From Parabacteroides sp. Marseille-P3160 (lineage in GTDB: Bacteria > Bacteroidota > Bacteroidia > Bacteroidales > Tannerellaceae): a stretch of DNA of 64,000 nt. Shown one piece after another: positions 43,533 through 52,440 of this stretch (positions are counted from its first letter, which is position 1; each line of letters begins with the position of its first letter). Location of the stretch: the NCBI RefSeq assembly GCF_900162725.1, contig NZ_LT799418.1:4224548-4288547 (forward strand), written 5' to 3'. The notes under the pieces were generated by a model that made no database searches, was not told the DNA's origin, and worked only from the letters and a program-made list of their open reading frames with translations. Position numbers and translations under genes: made by a program.

Positions 43533-44870
43533 ATGATACGACGAACAGCGATAAACTATCTTGAACAGTGGAAAATAAGAGATGATAGGAGACCATTGAT
43601 ATTGCGGGGAGCTCGTCAAGTTGGAAAAACGACTTTGATAAATGAGTTTGCAAAACAATACGATGTATTCTTATCCTTGAATTTGGAAAAAGTAGCGGAC
43701 AAGGCTTTGTTTGAAACCTTCTCCAATGTGCAAGACCTCACGGATGCTATTTATCGACATTGTCGACAGCAAAAGAAAGAAAGTCCAAGCCTACTCTTTA
43801 TCGATGAAATACAAAACTCGCCTCAAGCAGTAGCCATGTTACGGTATTTCTATGAAGAGATGGGACATTTGCATGTCATTTGCGCCGGATCTTTGTTAGA
43901 AAGTTTGATCGATAATCACATTTCCTTTCCGGTGGGACGAGCCGAATATTTAGCGATCCGACCTTGTTCTTTTATTGAGTTTCTGGATGGAATAAATGAA
44001 GCTTATGATTTAAATTTGGTTGAACAACTGGAAGTCACAGCCGTACACGATCGTGTGATGCAACATTTTATGAATTATATCCTGGTTGGAGGAATGCCGG
44101 CTGTAATAGTAAAATATGCAATTAATCGAGATATTGTCGCAACAGACAACATTTTCGAAATCTTATTAAATGCCTATATTGATGATGTACAAAAATATGC
44201 TCGAAATGAAACCATTTCACGTGTCATACAATATATTTTAAAAGTTGGATGGAAATACGCCGGAGAAGCAATCTCTTTTGAGCGTTTTGGAGAATCGAAC
44301 TACAAATCCCGAGAAGTTGGAGAAGCTTTCCGAACCATTGAAAAAGCAATGTTGCTGGAACTGGTTTACCCTATTACTAATCCTCAAATTCCATTGTTAA
44401 CGACGATGTCACGTAAGCCCAAATTATTGTGGCTCGATACTGGTTTAGTAAACTATTATGCAGGTGTAAGAGATACGATTTTCTCCGTATCTGACATTAT
44501 GGAAGCCTGGCGTGGAAAGATTGCCGAACATATTGTAGGACAAGAATTATTGGCGGGGAAAATACACGTTTCGGCTCATCGTCAATTTTGGGTACGCAAT
44601 AAACCACAATCCATGGCAGAAGTCGATTTTGTGGTGCAATATAAGAACATGGCTCTTCCAATAGAAGTCAAGTCTGGACACAATTCAAAACTTAAGTCAT
44701 TACATCAGTACATGGACTTAGTTCCTCACGACATTGCCGTGCGTGTATGGACGCAACCATTTTCGGTTAATACGGTGGAAACTCCCAATGGGAAAAAGTT
44801 TAAGCTATTCAATATACCGTTTTACTATGTTGGAGTATTGGATAAAGTATTAGAAAAAAGTAACGTTTAA
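43533..44870 (+). CDS. AAA ATPase with DUF4143 nuclease-like domain, inserted in the CRISPR locus
   Basis: About 445 residues. The N-terminal AAA+ domain has Walker A RGARQVGKTTL and Walker B LLFIDEIQN. The C-terminal DUF4143 part has AEVDFVVQY and LPIEVKSG, the spacing D-x(n)-E-x-K of a restriction-type nuclease fold. Such ATPases are common, often multicopy and of unknown role in Bacteroidetes; they are not known Cas proteins. It has its own promoter and a repeat array upstream, and a relic of a paralogue lies beyond the CRISPR array. It sits 13 bases ahead of the CARF nuclease, so that gene may be driven from this promoter. Confidence 0.85.
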   Translation: MIRRTAINYLEQWKIRDDRRPLILRGARQVGKTTLINEFAKQYDVFLSLNLEKVADKALFETFSNVQDLTDAIYRHCRQQKKESPSLLFIDEIQNSPQAVAMLRYFYEEMGHLHVICAGSLLESLIDNHISFPVGRAEYLAIRPCSFIEFLDGINEAYDLNLVEQLEVTAVHDRVMQHFMNYILVGGMPAVIVKYAINRDIVATDNIFEILLNAYIDDVQKYARNETISRVIQYILKVGWKYAGEAISFERFGESNYKSREVGEAFRTIEKAMLLELVYPITNPQIPLLTTMSRKPKLLWLDTGLVNYYAGVRDTIFSVSDIMEAWRGKIAEHIVGQELLAGKIHVSAHRQFWVRNKPQSMAEVDFVVQYKNMALPIEVKSGHNSKLKSLHQYMDLVPHDIAVRVWTQPFSVNTVETPNGKKFKLFNIPFYYVGVLDKVLEKSNV

Positions 44871-44883
44871 AAATAAATGCATC

Positions 44884-46011
44884 ATGAGCAGAGTTATTGT
44901 CAGTTTAGTCTCGGAACAAACCATTCCGAATTACCTTTTTATCAAGGAAATAATTACAAGCGGAGATGAACTTATGTTTATCTCATCAAAGAAAATGGAA
45001 AATAAAATTGACTGGATTTTAAATGAATTAAGATATGTCGATTGCATTGTAGATAAATGCGTATTTGATGATGAAGATGATGAAGAACGATGGAATAAAA
45101 TGATCGAAAAGATAAAGAAATCGCTTAATAAACAGAACAAATACATTGTAAATCTTACCGGAGGCACAAAGTATATGAGTTTAGCCGTTCAAGAAGTTTT
45201 TGAAAATTTTGATAGTGAATTCTTTTATATACCATTTCCTAAGAATTATTTACTAAATCCGATGTCACAATTTGACAGATCCATTCCAATAAAATATAGA
45301 ATTAATGTTCAAGAATATATGCATGTATACGGCCTAAAAATCAAACAAAAAGGAATAACGCAATCTAAAGAATATACGCATTATTTTTTCTCATTATTTA
45401 CTCAAAATAAATTTAGCAATGCAGAATATGAGACTATTGATTGTTTGCGTGATTATAGAGAAAAAAATATTGAAATAAAAATTATAGAAGAGAAAGAAGA
45501 TGAGGAAAAGAAACGGCAAATAAAAGGGCTAAGTGCTTTTTTGGAAACGATTTCATTCCCCCAAAAAGATAAAGAAAAACTATCAAAAAAAGAAACTCAA
45601 TACATTACAGGAGGGTGGTTTGAAGAATACGTATATCACCTTATAAAAGAAAAAATAGACCCTCAAAGTATTGCTATTGGAGTGGAGATACAGCATACGA
45701 AAACGACCAATATGAACGACCTTGATGTAGTTTTCACCCTCGGAAACAAACTGTTTGTAATCGAATGTAAAACAGGAGTTGGAAGAGTCCTTCTTTTCAA
45801 TCAAATAGTATACAAAGCATCCGCATTAAAAGAAACTCTATTGGGTCTTCCAAGCAATTCTTATATATTTTCATTAAGCCCTGAAGATGATACATTAGCT
45901 CAAACAGCAAAGAATATGGGAACCAACTATTGTGATATTTCATATTTTAATGATAAAAAGAAAATGGATTCACTAATTAGTGAAATAATAAAAAGTTCAT
46001 ATAACAAATAA
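44884..46011 (+). CDS. Card1/Can2-like CARF nuclease (DUF1887 type)
   Basis: A 375-residue effector. The N-terminal CARF domain binds cyclic oligoadenylate; VNLTGGTKYMSLAV (residues 89-102) is the ligand-site motif of this family. The C-terminal PD-(D/E)xK nuclease shows GGWFEEY (244-250), D281 in NDLDVV and E294-C-K296 in FVIECKTG. Card1 cuts single-stranded DNA and RNA when bound to cA4, which triggers dormancy; this protein should do likewise on signal from the Cas10 here. A Lys/Glu-rich linker (200-240) joins the domains. It lies 13 bases after the ATPase gene and 5 before the small Csx gene. Confidence 0.88.
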   Translation: MSRVIVSLVSEQTIPNYLFIKEIITSGDELMFISSKKMENKIDWILNELRYVDCIVDKCVFDDEDDEERWNKMIEKIKKSLNKQNKYIVNLTGGTKYMSLAVQEVFENFDSEFFYIPFPKNYLLNPMSQFDRSIPIKYRINVQEYMHVYGLKIKQKGITQSKEYTHYFFSLFTQNKFSNAEYETIDCLRDYREKNIEIKIIEEKEDEEKKRQIKGLSAFLETISFPQKDKEKLSKKETQYITGGWFEEYVYHLIKEKIDPQSIAIGVEIQHTKTTNMNDLDVVFTLGNKLFVIECKTGVGRVLLFNQIVYKASALKETLLGLPSNSYIFSLSPEDDTLAQTAKNMGTNYCDISYFNDKKKMDSLISEIIKSSYNK

Positions 46012-46016
46012 TTTTC

Positions 46017-46376
46017 ATGCTAATCAACCTCTCCAACCATCCCTCCACACAATGGAGCGAGGAACAAAAATCCGCGGCAGTTCTTTATGGCGAAACTGTC
46101 GATCTACCATTCCCCGCAGTCGACCCAGAAAGAGATAAAGCCTATATAGATGCTTTAAGTGACGAATATATACAGAACGTTCAGGAATTATCCCAAGGCA
46201 AGGATACCACCATTCATGTGATGGGGGAAATGACTTTGACTTTTTCCTTAGTAAAAAAGCTACAAACAATGGGCTTTACCTGCATCGCCTCTACTTCCGA
46301 ACGGATGGTAACTGAAACGGAGGCGGGACAGAAAGAGGTGTTTTTTCGGTTTAAGCGATTTAGAGAATATCAATAA
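46017..46376 (+). CDS. Small Csx20-like protein, putative ring nuclease
   Basis: A 119-residue single-domain protein. The layout, an N-terminal strand LINLSNHP, a central IHVMGEMTLTFSLVKKLQ strand-helix and a C-terminal VFFRFKRFREY, resembles as I recall it the Csx20 family, one of several small CRISPR proteins reported to cleave cyclic oligoadenylate. Placed 5 bases after the CARF nuclease and ahead of cas1, it would suit an off-switch for the effector. Family membership is my recollection of the consensus, not a search, and function is inference. Confidence 0.55.
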   Translation: MLINLSNHPSTQWSEEQKSAAVLYGETVDLPFPAVDPERDKAYIDALSDEYIQNVQELSQGKDTTIHVMGEMTLTFSLVKKLQTMGFTCIASTSERMVTETEAGQKEVFFRFKRFREYQ

Positions 46377-46462
46377 GTATCCATGAAAAAAAGTATACCG
46401 GAATGACATGCATTAAGATACAACTGCATATAGTCAATGATTTTTATATAAAATAGTTAATA

Positions 46463-47443
46463 ATGGAACTAATACTAAACACTTTCGGAACTTCACTTAA
46501 CCGAGACAATGAGGGCTTTGTAGTAACTCATAAGGATGGAAAACAACGTATTCCGGCAGAAGGAATAAAATGCATCCAAATCAGTCGTGGTGCACAAATC
46601 ACGAGCGATGCCGTACTGCTTGCCATCGAACGGGAAATTGAAGTGCTTTTTACAGACAAATCAGGCAACCCTGTCGGACGAATATGGAGTTCAAAATATG
46701 GCTCCATCTCCACAATACGTAAAGGACAAATCAATTTTTCATTTTCACATGATGCCGTACAATGGATAAAAGACATCATAAGGAAGAAAATAGAGAACCA
46801 ACAAGCCCTTATCCTGATGATGATGCCGGATAAAGAAATTGAACAAAGAACAGTCCAGCGGGCTATCAATCGATTGGAAGACTATCGTAACAAAATAGAC
46901 TTGCTCGATGGAGAAATCGTGTCGGATATTGCATCTACCCTTCGAGGTTGGGAAGGGGTTTCATCTAAAATCTATTTTGAAATACTAAACCTTTTTATCC
47001 CGAAAACATATCGGTTTGATATCCGTTCACAACATCCGGCGATGGATCCGATCAACGCTTTGCTAAATTACGGTTACGGACTCCTGTACGGAAAAATAGA
47101 AGGGGCTCTGATCAAAGCCGGGATTGATCCATATGTAGGTATTTTGCACCGGGATAATTACAATCGCCCGGTTTTAGTATATGATGTGATTGAAATATAC
47201 AGAGTCTGGATCGATTATGTAGTTTATAGCCTGGCTATTCAACAAGTGATAACGGACGAGTACTATTCTGTGCAAGAAGATGGTTCCTATTGGTTAGAAC
47301 CGCTTGGACGAAGGGTTTTAATACAATCGGTTAACGATTATTTAGATGAAGTAATTGAGCAACGGGGAGTCTCCCGAAGTCGGGTAACTCAGATTTCTCT
47401 CTACGCACAAAACCTTGCTCAAACATTTAAGAAATTTGAATAA
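46463..47443 (+). CDS. cas1: Cas1 integrase
   Basis: The 326-residue spacer integrase. Catalytic residues are recognisable: Glu in RGWEGVSSKIYF (about residue 162), His in GILHRDNYNRP (about 230) and the D/E cluster in LVYDVIEIYR. An internal DPINALLNYGYGLLYG helix is a standard Cas1 feature. It has no reverse-transcriptase fusion. It leads the acquisition module cas1-CAPP-cas2. Confidence 0.95.
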   Translation: MELILNTFGTSLNRDNEGFVVTHKDGKQRIPAEGIKCIQISRGAQITSDAVLLAIEREIEVLFTDKSGNPVGRIWSSKYGSISTIRKGQINFSFSHDAVQWIKDIIRKKIENQQALILMMMPDKEIEQRTVQRAINRLEDYRNKIDLLDGEIVSDIASTLRGWEGVSSKIYFEILNLFIPKTYRFDIRSQHPAMDPINALLNYGYGLLYGKIEGALIKAGIDPYVGILHRDNYNRPVLVYDVIEIYRVWIDYVVYSLAIQQVITDEYYSVQEDGSYWLEPLGRRVLIQSVNDYLDEVIEQRGVSRSRVTQISLYAQNLAQTFKKFE

Positions 47444-47454
47444 AAGCAGTACTT

Positions 47455-48459
47455 ATGATATTCGCAGGAAAAAAAATCACAAGCAGTTCCGATCAATTAG
47501 CCAAAATTTCACTTGATTATTTGTATCATAGCATTAAAAATCCGAAAGGTGAGATTGAGGCAAAGATACGGCAATTACGCATTGTCCGGGATATTGACAA
47601 AAAGAGCTATGCTTTGTTAAAAAAAGAACTTCCCTATATCGTATGCGGAGTATTCAACCCAGCGTTCCGCCGGACAGATAATTTTGCATATATCGAATAC
47701 TTCATAGTAGATATAGATCATATTACGCAGAAAGGACTTTCCGTTAAACAAATTCGCCAGGATATAGAGAAAGACTCCCGAACTTTACTTTCTTTTATTT
47801 CACCCGGTGAAGATGGATTGAAAGTAATGTTTCACTTAAAAGAAAGATGTTATGACCATGGGATCTATTCTCTTTTTTATAAGTCTTTTATTCTTAAATT
47901 TTCTCAAACCTATCACATAGAACAGGTGATAGACGCACAAACAAGCGATGTCTGCCGTGCTTGTTTTATTAGTTGCGATCCGGATGTTTATTTTAATCCG
48001 GAGGCCGAGGGGATCGATCTCAACACATACTTAGATATAAATAATCCTTCAGCTCTCTTTGACTTGAAAAAGCAGACGGTTGAAACATTACCATTAGTGG
48101 ATAATGTAGATATAAAAGAAAACAAAGACCCTGATGATGAAGCCATACAAAGAATCAAAGATATATTAAAATTCAAATCAAAGCCAGCGGAAAAAATTCC
48201 GGTATATATACCTGAACAGTTGAATGAAATCATACAAGAGCTTAAGATCTATATAGAAGAAACCGGGATTGTCGTTACCGAAATCATTAATATCAGCTAT
48301 GGGAAAAAAATACGAATGAAATTAGGACTAAAGCAAGCAGAAATAAATTTGTTTTATGGTAAGCGGGGCTTTTCTGTTGTAGAATCTCCCCGATGTGGAA
48401 CAAATAGCGAACTGAATATGCTTACGGTAAATCTTATTAATGGCTTTTTAGCACAATAG
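47455..48459 (+). CDS. CRISPR-associated primase-polymerase (CAPP-like, AEP fold)
   Basis: A 334-residue stand-alone archaeo-eukaryotic primase-fold protein. Motif I is the metal pair D86-x-D88 in FIVDIDHI, motif II SPGEDGLKVMFH (residues 116-127) and motif III lies in TSDVCRACFISCDPDVYFNP (about 163-182). Reported CRISPR-associated prim-pols next to cas1 and cas2 in type III loci synthesise DNA without a primer and help process or make new spacers. The C-terminal ~120 residues are a separate region of unknown role. It lies between cas1 and cas2 with gaps of 11 and 12 bases. Confidence 0.75.
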   Translation: MIFAGKKITSSSDQLAKISLDYLYHSIKNPKGEIEAKIRQLRIVRDIDKKSYALLKKELPYIVCGVFNPAFRRTDNFAYIEYFIVDIDHITQKGLSVKQIRQDIEKDSRTLLSFISPGEDGLKVMFHLKERCYDHGIYSLFYKSFILKFSQTYHIEQVIDAQTSDVCRACFISCDPDVYFNPEAEGIDLNTYLDINNPSALFDLKKQTVETLPLVDNVDIKENKDPDDEAIQRIKDILKFKSKPAEKIPVYIPEQLNEIIQELKIYIEETGIVVTEIINISYGKKIRMKLGLKQAEINLFYGKRGFSVVESPRCGTNSELNMLTVNLINGFLAQ

Positions 48460-48471
48460 AAGAGATAGACC

Positions 48472-48948
48472 ATGGCAGAAAAACAAGCATACGATTATAT
48501 CACGATACTTAAAACGTTGAAGCAATCAGGACTGTCAGGATCGCCTCCGCCGAATAGGACACAAGTAAAATACGATGATTTAGAATCTATAGAAGAACGA
48601 GTGAATCGAATTTTAGGATTAATAAATAAAAAAGACAGATCTGCTACCAATATGTTGTTTTTTGTAATGTATGATATAGAAAGTAATAAAGTAAGGAGGT
48701 ATATTTCAAAATACTTACTAAAGAAAGGATGCACACGCATTCAGCGATCTATTTTCCTTGCAGATCTAAGCAATTCAGTCTATGAGGAGATAAAAAATGA
48801 TTTGAAAGAAGTTCAAAGTGTGTATGAGAATAAGGATAGTATCATTATAGTGCCAATTTCAACCGACTATATTCAGTCAATGAAAGTAATCGGACAGAGT
48901 ATTGACATAGATTTGATTACACATATAAAGAATACATTATTCTTTTAA
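48472..48948 (+). CDS. cas2: Cas2 with ~60-residue N-terminal extension
   Basis: 158 residues, longer than the usual 90-110. The Cas2 ferredoxin fold starts at about residue 61, NMLFFVMYDIESNKVRRYISKYLLKKG, and ends with the normal SIIIVPIS strand. The first ~58 residues (AYDYITILKTLKQSGLSGSPPP and an ERVNRILGLI helix) are extra and have no family I know. The start codon at 48472 is 12 bases after the primase gene, so the extension is real and may dock onto the primase or Cas1. The conserved Asp of YDI is present. Confidence 0.85.
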   Translation: MAEKQAYDYITILKTLKQSGLSGSPPPNRTQVKYDDLESIEERVNRILGLINKKDRSATNMLFFVMYDIESNKVRRYISKYLLKKGCTRIQRSIFLADLSNSVYEEIKNDLKEVQSVYENKDSIIIVPISTDYIQSMKVIGQSIDIDLITHIKNTLFF

Positions 48949-49090
48949 AAAAATAATTGATCTTTGACGTATTGATTTTATTCGTACCTTTGAGGGCTCA
49001 AAAAAACAATCATTTTTTTTGAATCCATTGAACAAAATCTATAATTTGATTAATTAATAGAAAGGAACACAGCAATTTATAGTTTTTCCT
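48949..49090 (+). promoter_or_regulatory. CRISPR leader with a -33/-7 promoter
   Basis: TTG (48964-48966), 18 bases, then TACCTTTG (48985-48992) gives a Bacteroidetes promoter reading into the array. The remainder is AT-rich with an A-run and T-run that can pair (about 49000-49025). The array begins at 49091. New spacers should enter at this end. Confidence 0.75.
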
Positions 49091-51970
49091 CTCATAGAGT
49101 AATATCCAATAGAATAAGGATTAAGACCCCATATTGAGGTAATTTTCATTGAGTTTGTCGCAGTCTCATAGAGTAATATCCAATAGAATAAGGATTAAGA
49201 CATCTACTTTTGCTGCGCTGAAAAGCGCTGCTGCTTGTTCTCATAGAGTAATATCCAATAGAATAAGGATTAAGACCTAACTCGTCGAACAAATCGCTAT
49301 TATCGACTCACTCATAGAGTAATATCCAATAGAATAAGGATTAAGACCATCTATAGTAGGTGTTATAGTGACTATTTGGTTACTTCTCATAGAGTAATAT
49401 CCAATAGAATAAGGATTAAGACAAAAAACTGAAACCCGTCCCACGTAAATGGATTTGCTCATAGAGTAATATCCAATAGAATAAGGATTAAGACTTCGTT
49501 CCATTGTCGAAGGAGCAATGTCGCATTAAACTCATAGAGTAATATCCAATAGAATAAGGATTAAGACCGCATATTGTTTTGCATTCGATATCCAATAATA
49601 CTCATAGAGTAATATCCAATAGAATAAGGATTAAGACTATAATTTATCTTTTTACAAGTTGAATATTAACACACTCATAGAGTAATATCCAATAGAATAA
49701 GGATTAAGACTTTGTGAAATATAACCCGGATGAATGCTAATTTATTCTCATAGAGTAATATCCAATAGAATAAGGATTAAGACAGGATAAGTTAATAAGC
49801 AAGTGCCAATATTTCAAAGAACTCATAGAGTAATATCCAATAGAATAAGGATTAAGACTCATTTTACCTCAATCAAAAAGAATTTAAAATTAACTCATAG
49901 AGTAATATCCAATAGAATAAGGATTAAGACGGAACTATGAGATTACTGTTCTCTGTTAGAATATACACTCATAGAGTAATATCCAATAGAATAAGGATTA
50001 AGACTTTGCTGATAATAGCAACCTGCGATTAAATAAACATACTCATAGAGTAATATCCAATAGAATAAGGATTAAGACAATTCTCTGACGGTTCCGGCGA
50101 GATTTTTGTAAAAACTCATAGAGTAATATCCAATAGAATAAGGATTAAGACGGCAAAGAAAGACCACTCTTCTTTTGTAAACTTGCCCTCATAGAGTAAT
50201 ATCCAATAGAATAAGGATTAAGACCCCTTCAACATATCGTAAGTAATGAACGTTTTAAAAACTCATAGAGTAATATCCAATAGAATAAGGATTAAGACGT
50301 CGAATCTGACCGCTTATCGTAAACTGTTACTCCTCATAGAGTAATATCCAATAGAATAAGGATTAAGACCCGCATTTTTGTATGAATGCCTGTTCGAAGG
50401 TAACCCTCATAGAGTAATATCCAATAGAATAAGGATTAAGACATTATGATTTCAAAATTTGCACAGATATTCCATAATTCTCATAGAGTAATATCCAATA
50501 GAATAAGGATTAAGACCTTATCGTCCGAAGGGCGTCTAAAGCCTCGTTTATGCCTACTCATAGAGTAATATCCAATAGAATAAGGATTAAGACAATTAAA
50601 ACCTTTTACGGTTTCGGTGTATAGGACTCATAGAGTAATATCCAATAGAATAAGGATTAAGACACAGTTTTGCCAGTCTCATTTTCTACAATAGACCTCA
50701 TAGAGTAATATCCAATAGAATAAGGATTAAGACGAAATATAACCCGGATGAATGCTAATTTATCATAGTCTCATAGAGTAATATCCAATAGAATAAGGAT
50801 TAAGACAGTTACAGAAAGGCTATATTTACCTTCCACATTCACCTCATAGAGTAATATCCAATAGAATAAGGATTAAGACCTGTAGAAGTAGCCGCAGGAA
50901 ATTGCGAATTAGTCTATTCTCATAGAGTAATATCCAATAGAATAAGGATTAAGACCTTTGACCGAAAATAGTTTTGGAATCATAAAACACTCATAGAGTA
51001 ATATCCAATAGAATAAGGATTAAGACTTTCCCTATTTTGATTTGATATCCCTGGCTGCTATAACTCATAGAGTAATATCCAATAGAATAAGGATTAAGAC
51101 TTTTTCTAAAATGTGCCTAAGGCTTTTAAAAAGTCCTCATAGAGTAATATCCAATAGAATAAGGATTAAGACCGCATGTTTTTCATCGTATATATTATAC
51201 GAATTTTTCTCATAGAGTAATATCCAATAGAATAAGGATTAAGACAATTTTTTAACTCCTTATTATAAGCACTGTTAACTCATAGAGTAATATCCAATAG
51301 AATAAGGATTAAGACGATTTTGAGTTGGTTCCGATTCCCAACTCTAGCAAGATACTCATAGAGTAATATCCAATAGAATAAGGATTAAGACACAGCATTT
51401 TTCCGTGTACCTGTCTCGTCAAAGACAGCTCATAGAGTAATATCCAATAGAATAAGGATTAAGACAAGGATGAAAGTAGTGATAAACTAATTAAGTTTAC
51501 CTCATAGAGTAATATCCAATAGAATAAGGATTAAGACATATAAGGAATAATCCTCACTAACCCGCCATTCTCATAGAGTAATATCCAATAGAATAAGGAT
51601 TAAGACTAAGATGTATTATGTTTAAAAATCTTAACACAAGATCTCTCATAGAGTAATATCCAATAGAATAAGGATTAAGACTTGATTTGATATAATCGGA
51701 ATACTCTCCAGCTTTTACTCTCATAGAGTAATATCCAATAGAATAAGGATTAAGACATAAGTGTGACTAACAAAAAATAAAAGAGGGACTCATAGAGTAA
51801 TATCCAATAGAATAAGGATTAAGACCCGGCTAAAATCTCATCGAAAAACTTCTGTTTGATACCTCATAGAGTAATATCCAATAGAATAAGGATTAAGACT
51901 ACCAATTGTCTTCCAAATCATTGATTAATCCCGCTCATAGAGTAATATCCAATAGAATAAGGATTAAGAC
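49091..51970 (+). CRISPR. CRISPR array: 40 repeats of 37 bp, 39 spacers
   Basis: The repeat starts CTCATAGAGTAATATCC and ends GGATTAAGAC (37 bases) and appears identical in all 40 copies, including the last, with no decay at the far end. Spacers are 32-40 bases. The direction is set by the leader promoter on the left and by ATTAAGAC at the repeat's 3' end, which fits the 8-base crRNA handle; the array lies on the same strand as the cas genes. Two spacers, at 49711-49746 and 50734-50769, share 30 bases. No spacer matches elsewhere in this window that I could see. Confidence 0.99.
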
Positions 51971-52038
51971 ATCTTTTTACATATTAGCTTTTTTCAGGCG
52001 CCATAGGCATCAAAAAGTCATCGCTTATCCACTAAAAA

Positions 52039-52126
52039 ATTGGTAACTATGAGTGAACGCAGTCATAACTATGAACGAATGCAATCATAACTATGACTGT
52101 GCGCAGTCATAGTTATGAGTTTTTGC
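52039..52126. repeat. Four 22-bp tandem repeats with TCATAACTATGA core
   Basis: Units starting at 52039, 52061, 52083 and 52105 each carry a near-palindromic core (TCATAACTATGA, TCATAGTTATGA in the last) with varied GC-containing ends. They lie in the 470-base gap between the CRISPR array and the P-type ATPase. No gene is supported in this gap apart from the relic at 52224-52332. Confidence 0.7.
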
Positions 52127-52223
52127 AGGGTTTGGGGGCTTCCATTATCTCAATGACAATCAACCTGTCCCATAGAAATTAATCGTTAGGCATCACATTG
52201 AGTAATCATCTAAATAGTAATCA

Positions 52224-52332
52224 TACCCTTATTCCATTACAAGTTTTCATCATTTATACCCTTATTTTGTTACACAAATAAGCTATTTTATACCCTGCAT
52301 TCTCATCCTTGAATCCGGAGAAAGTAGCGGAT
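52224..52332 (+). pseudogene. Relic of a second DUF4143 ATPase cassette
   Basis: Two full and one broken copy of the TACCCTTATTCC repeat (starts at 52224, 52257 and 52291) are followed at once by about 36 bases (52297-52332) matching ATPase codons from FLSLNLEKVAD of the intact gene, with about 31 of 36 bases equal. The promoter and the first ~50 codons are lost and the rest of the gene is missing. It shows an internal deletion of a paralogous cassette in the same orientation. Confidence 0.75.
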
Positions 52333-52440
52333 TTACTAATATCCTGATTTATTATCAATTACTCAGAAGTTACCTTAAACAAATTCCGAATGGGACTGTT
52401 AAATTATTGAGGCCAATTTTATTTTATAAAGAAAGAAACT

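Noticed and set aside
46463-47443. Reverse-transcriptase-linked Cas1
   Set aside because: No reverse transcriptase domain in Cas1 or any neighbour; the extra enzyme is a primase-fold protein.
49277-49504. Minus-strand open frame with repeated NPYSIGYYSM
   Set aside because: It is the translation of CRISPR repeats; such frames are annotation artefacts.
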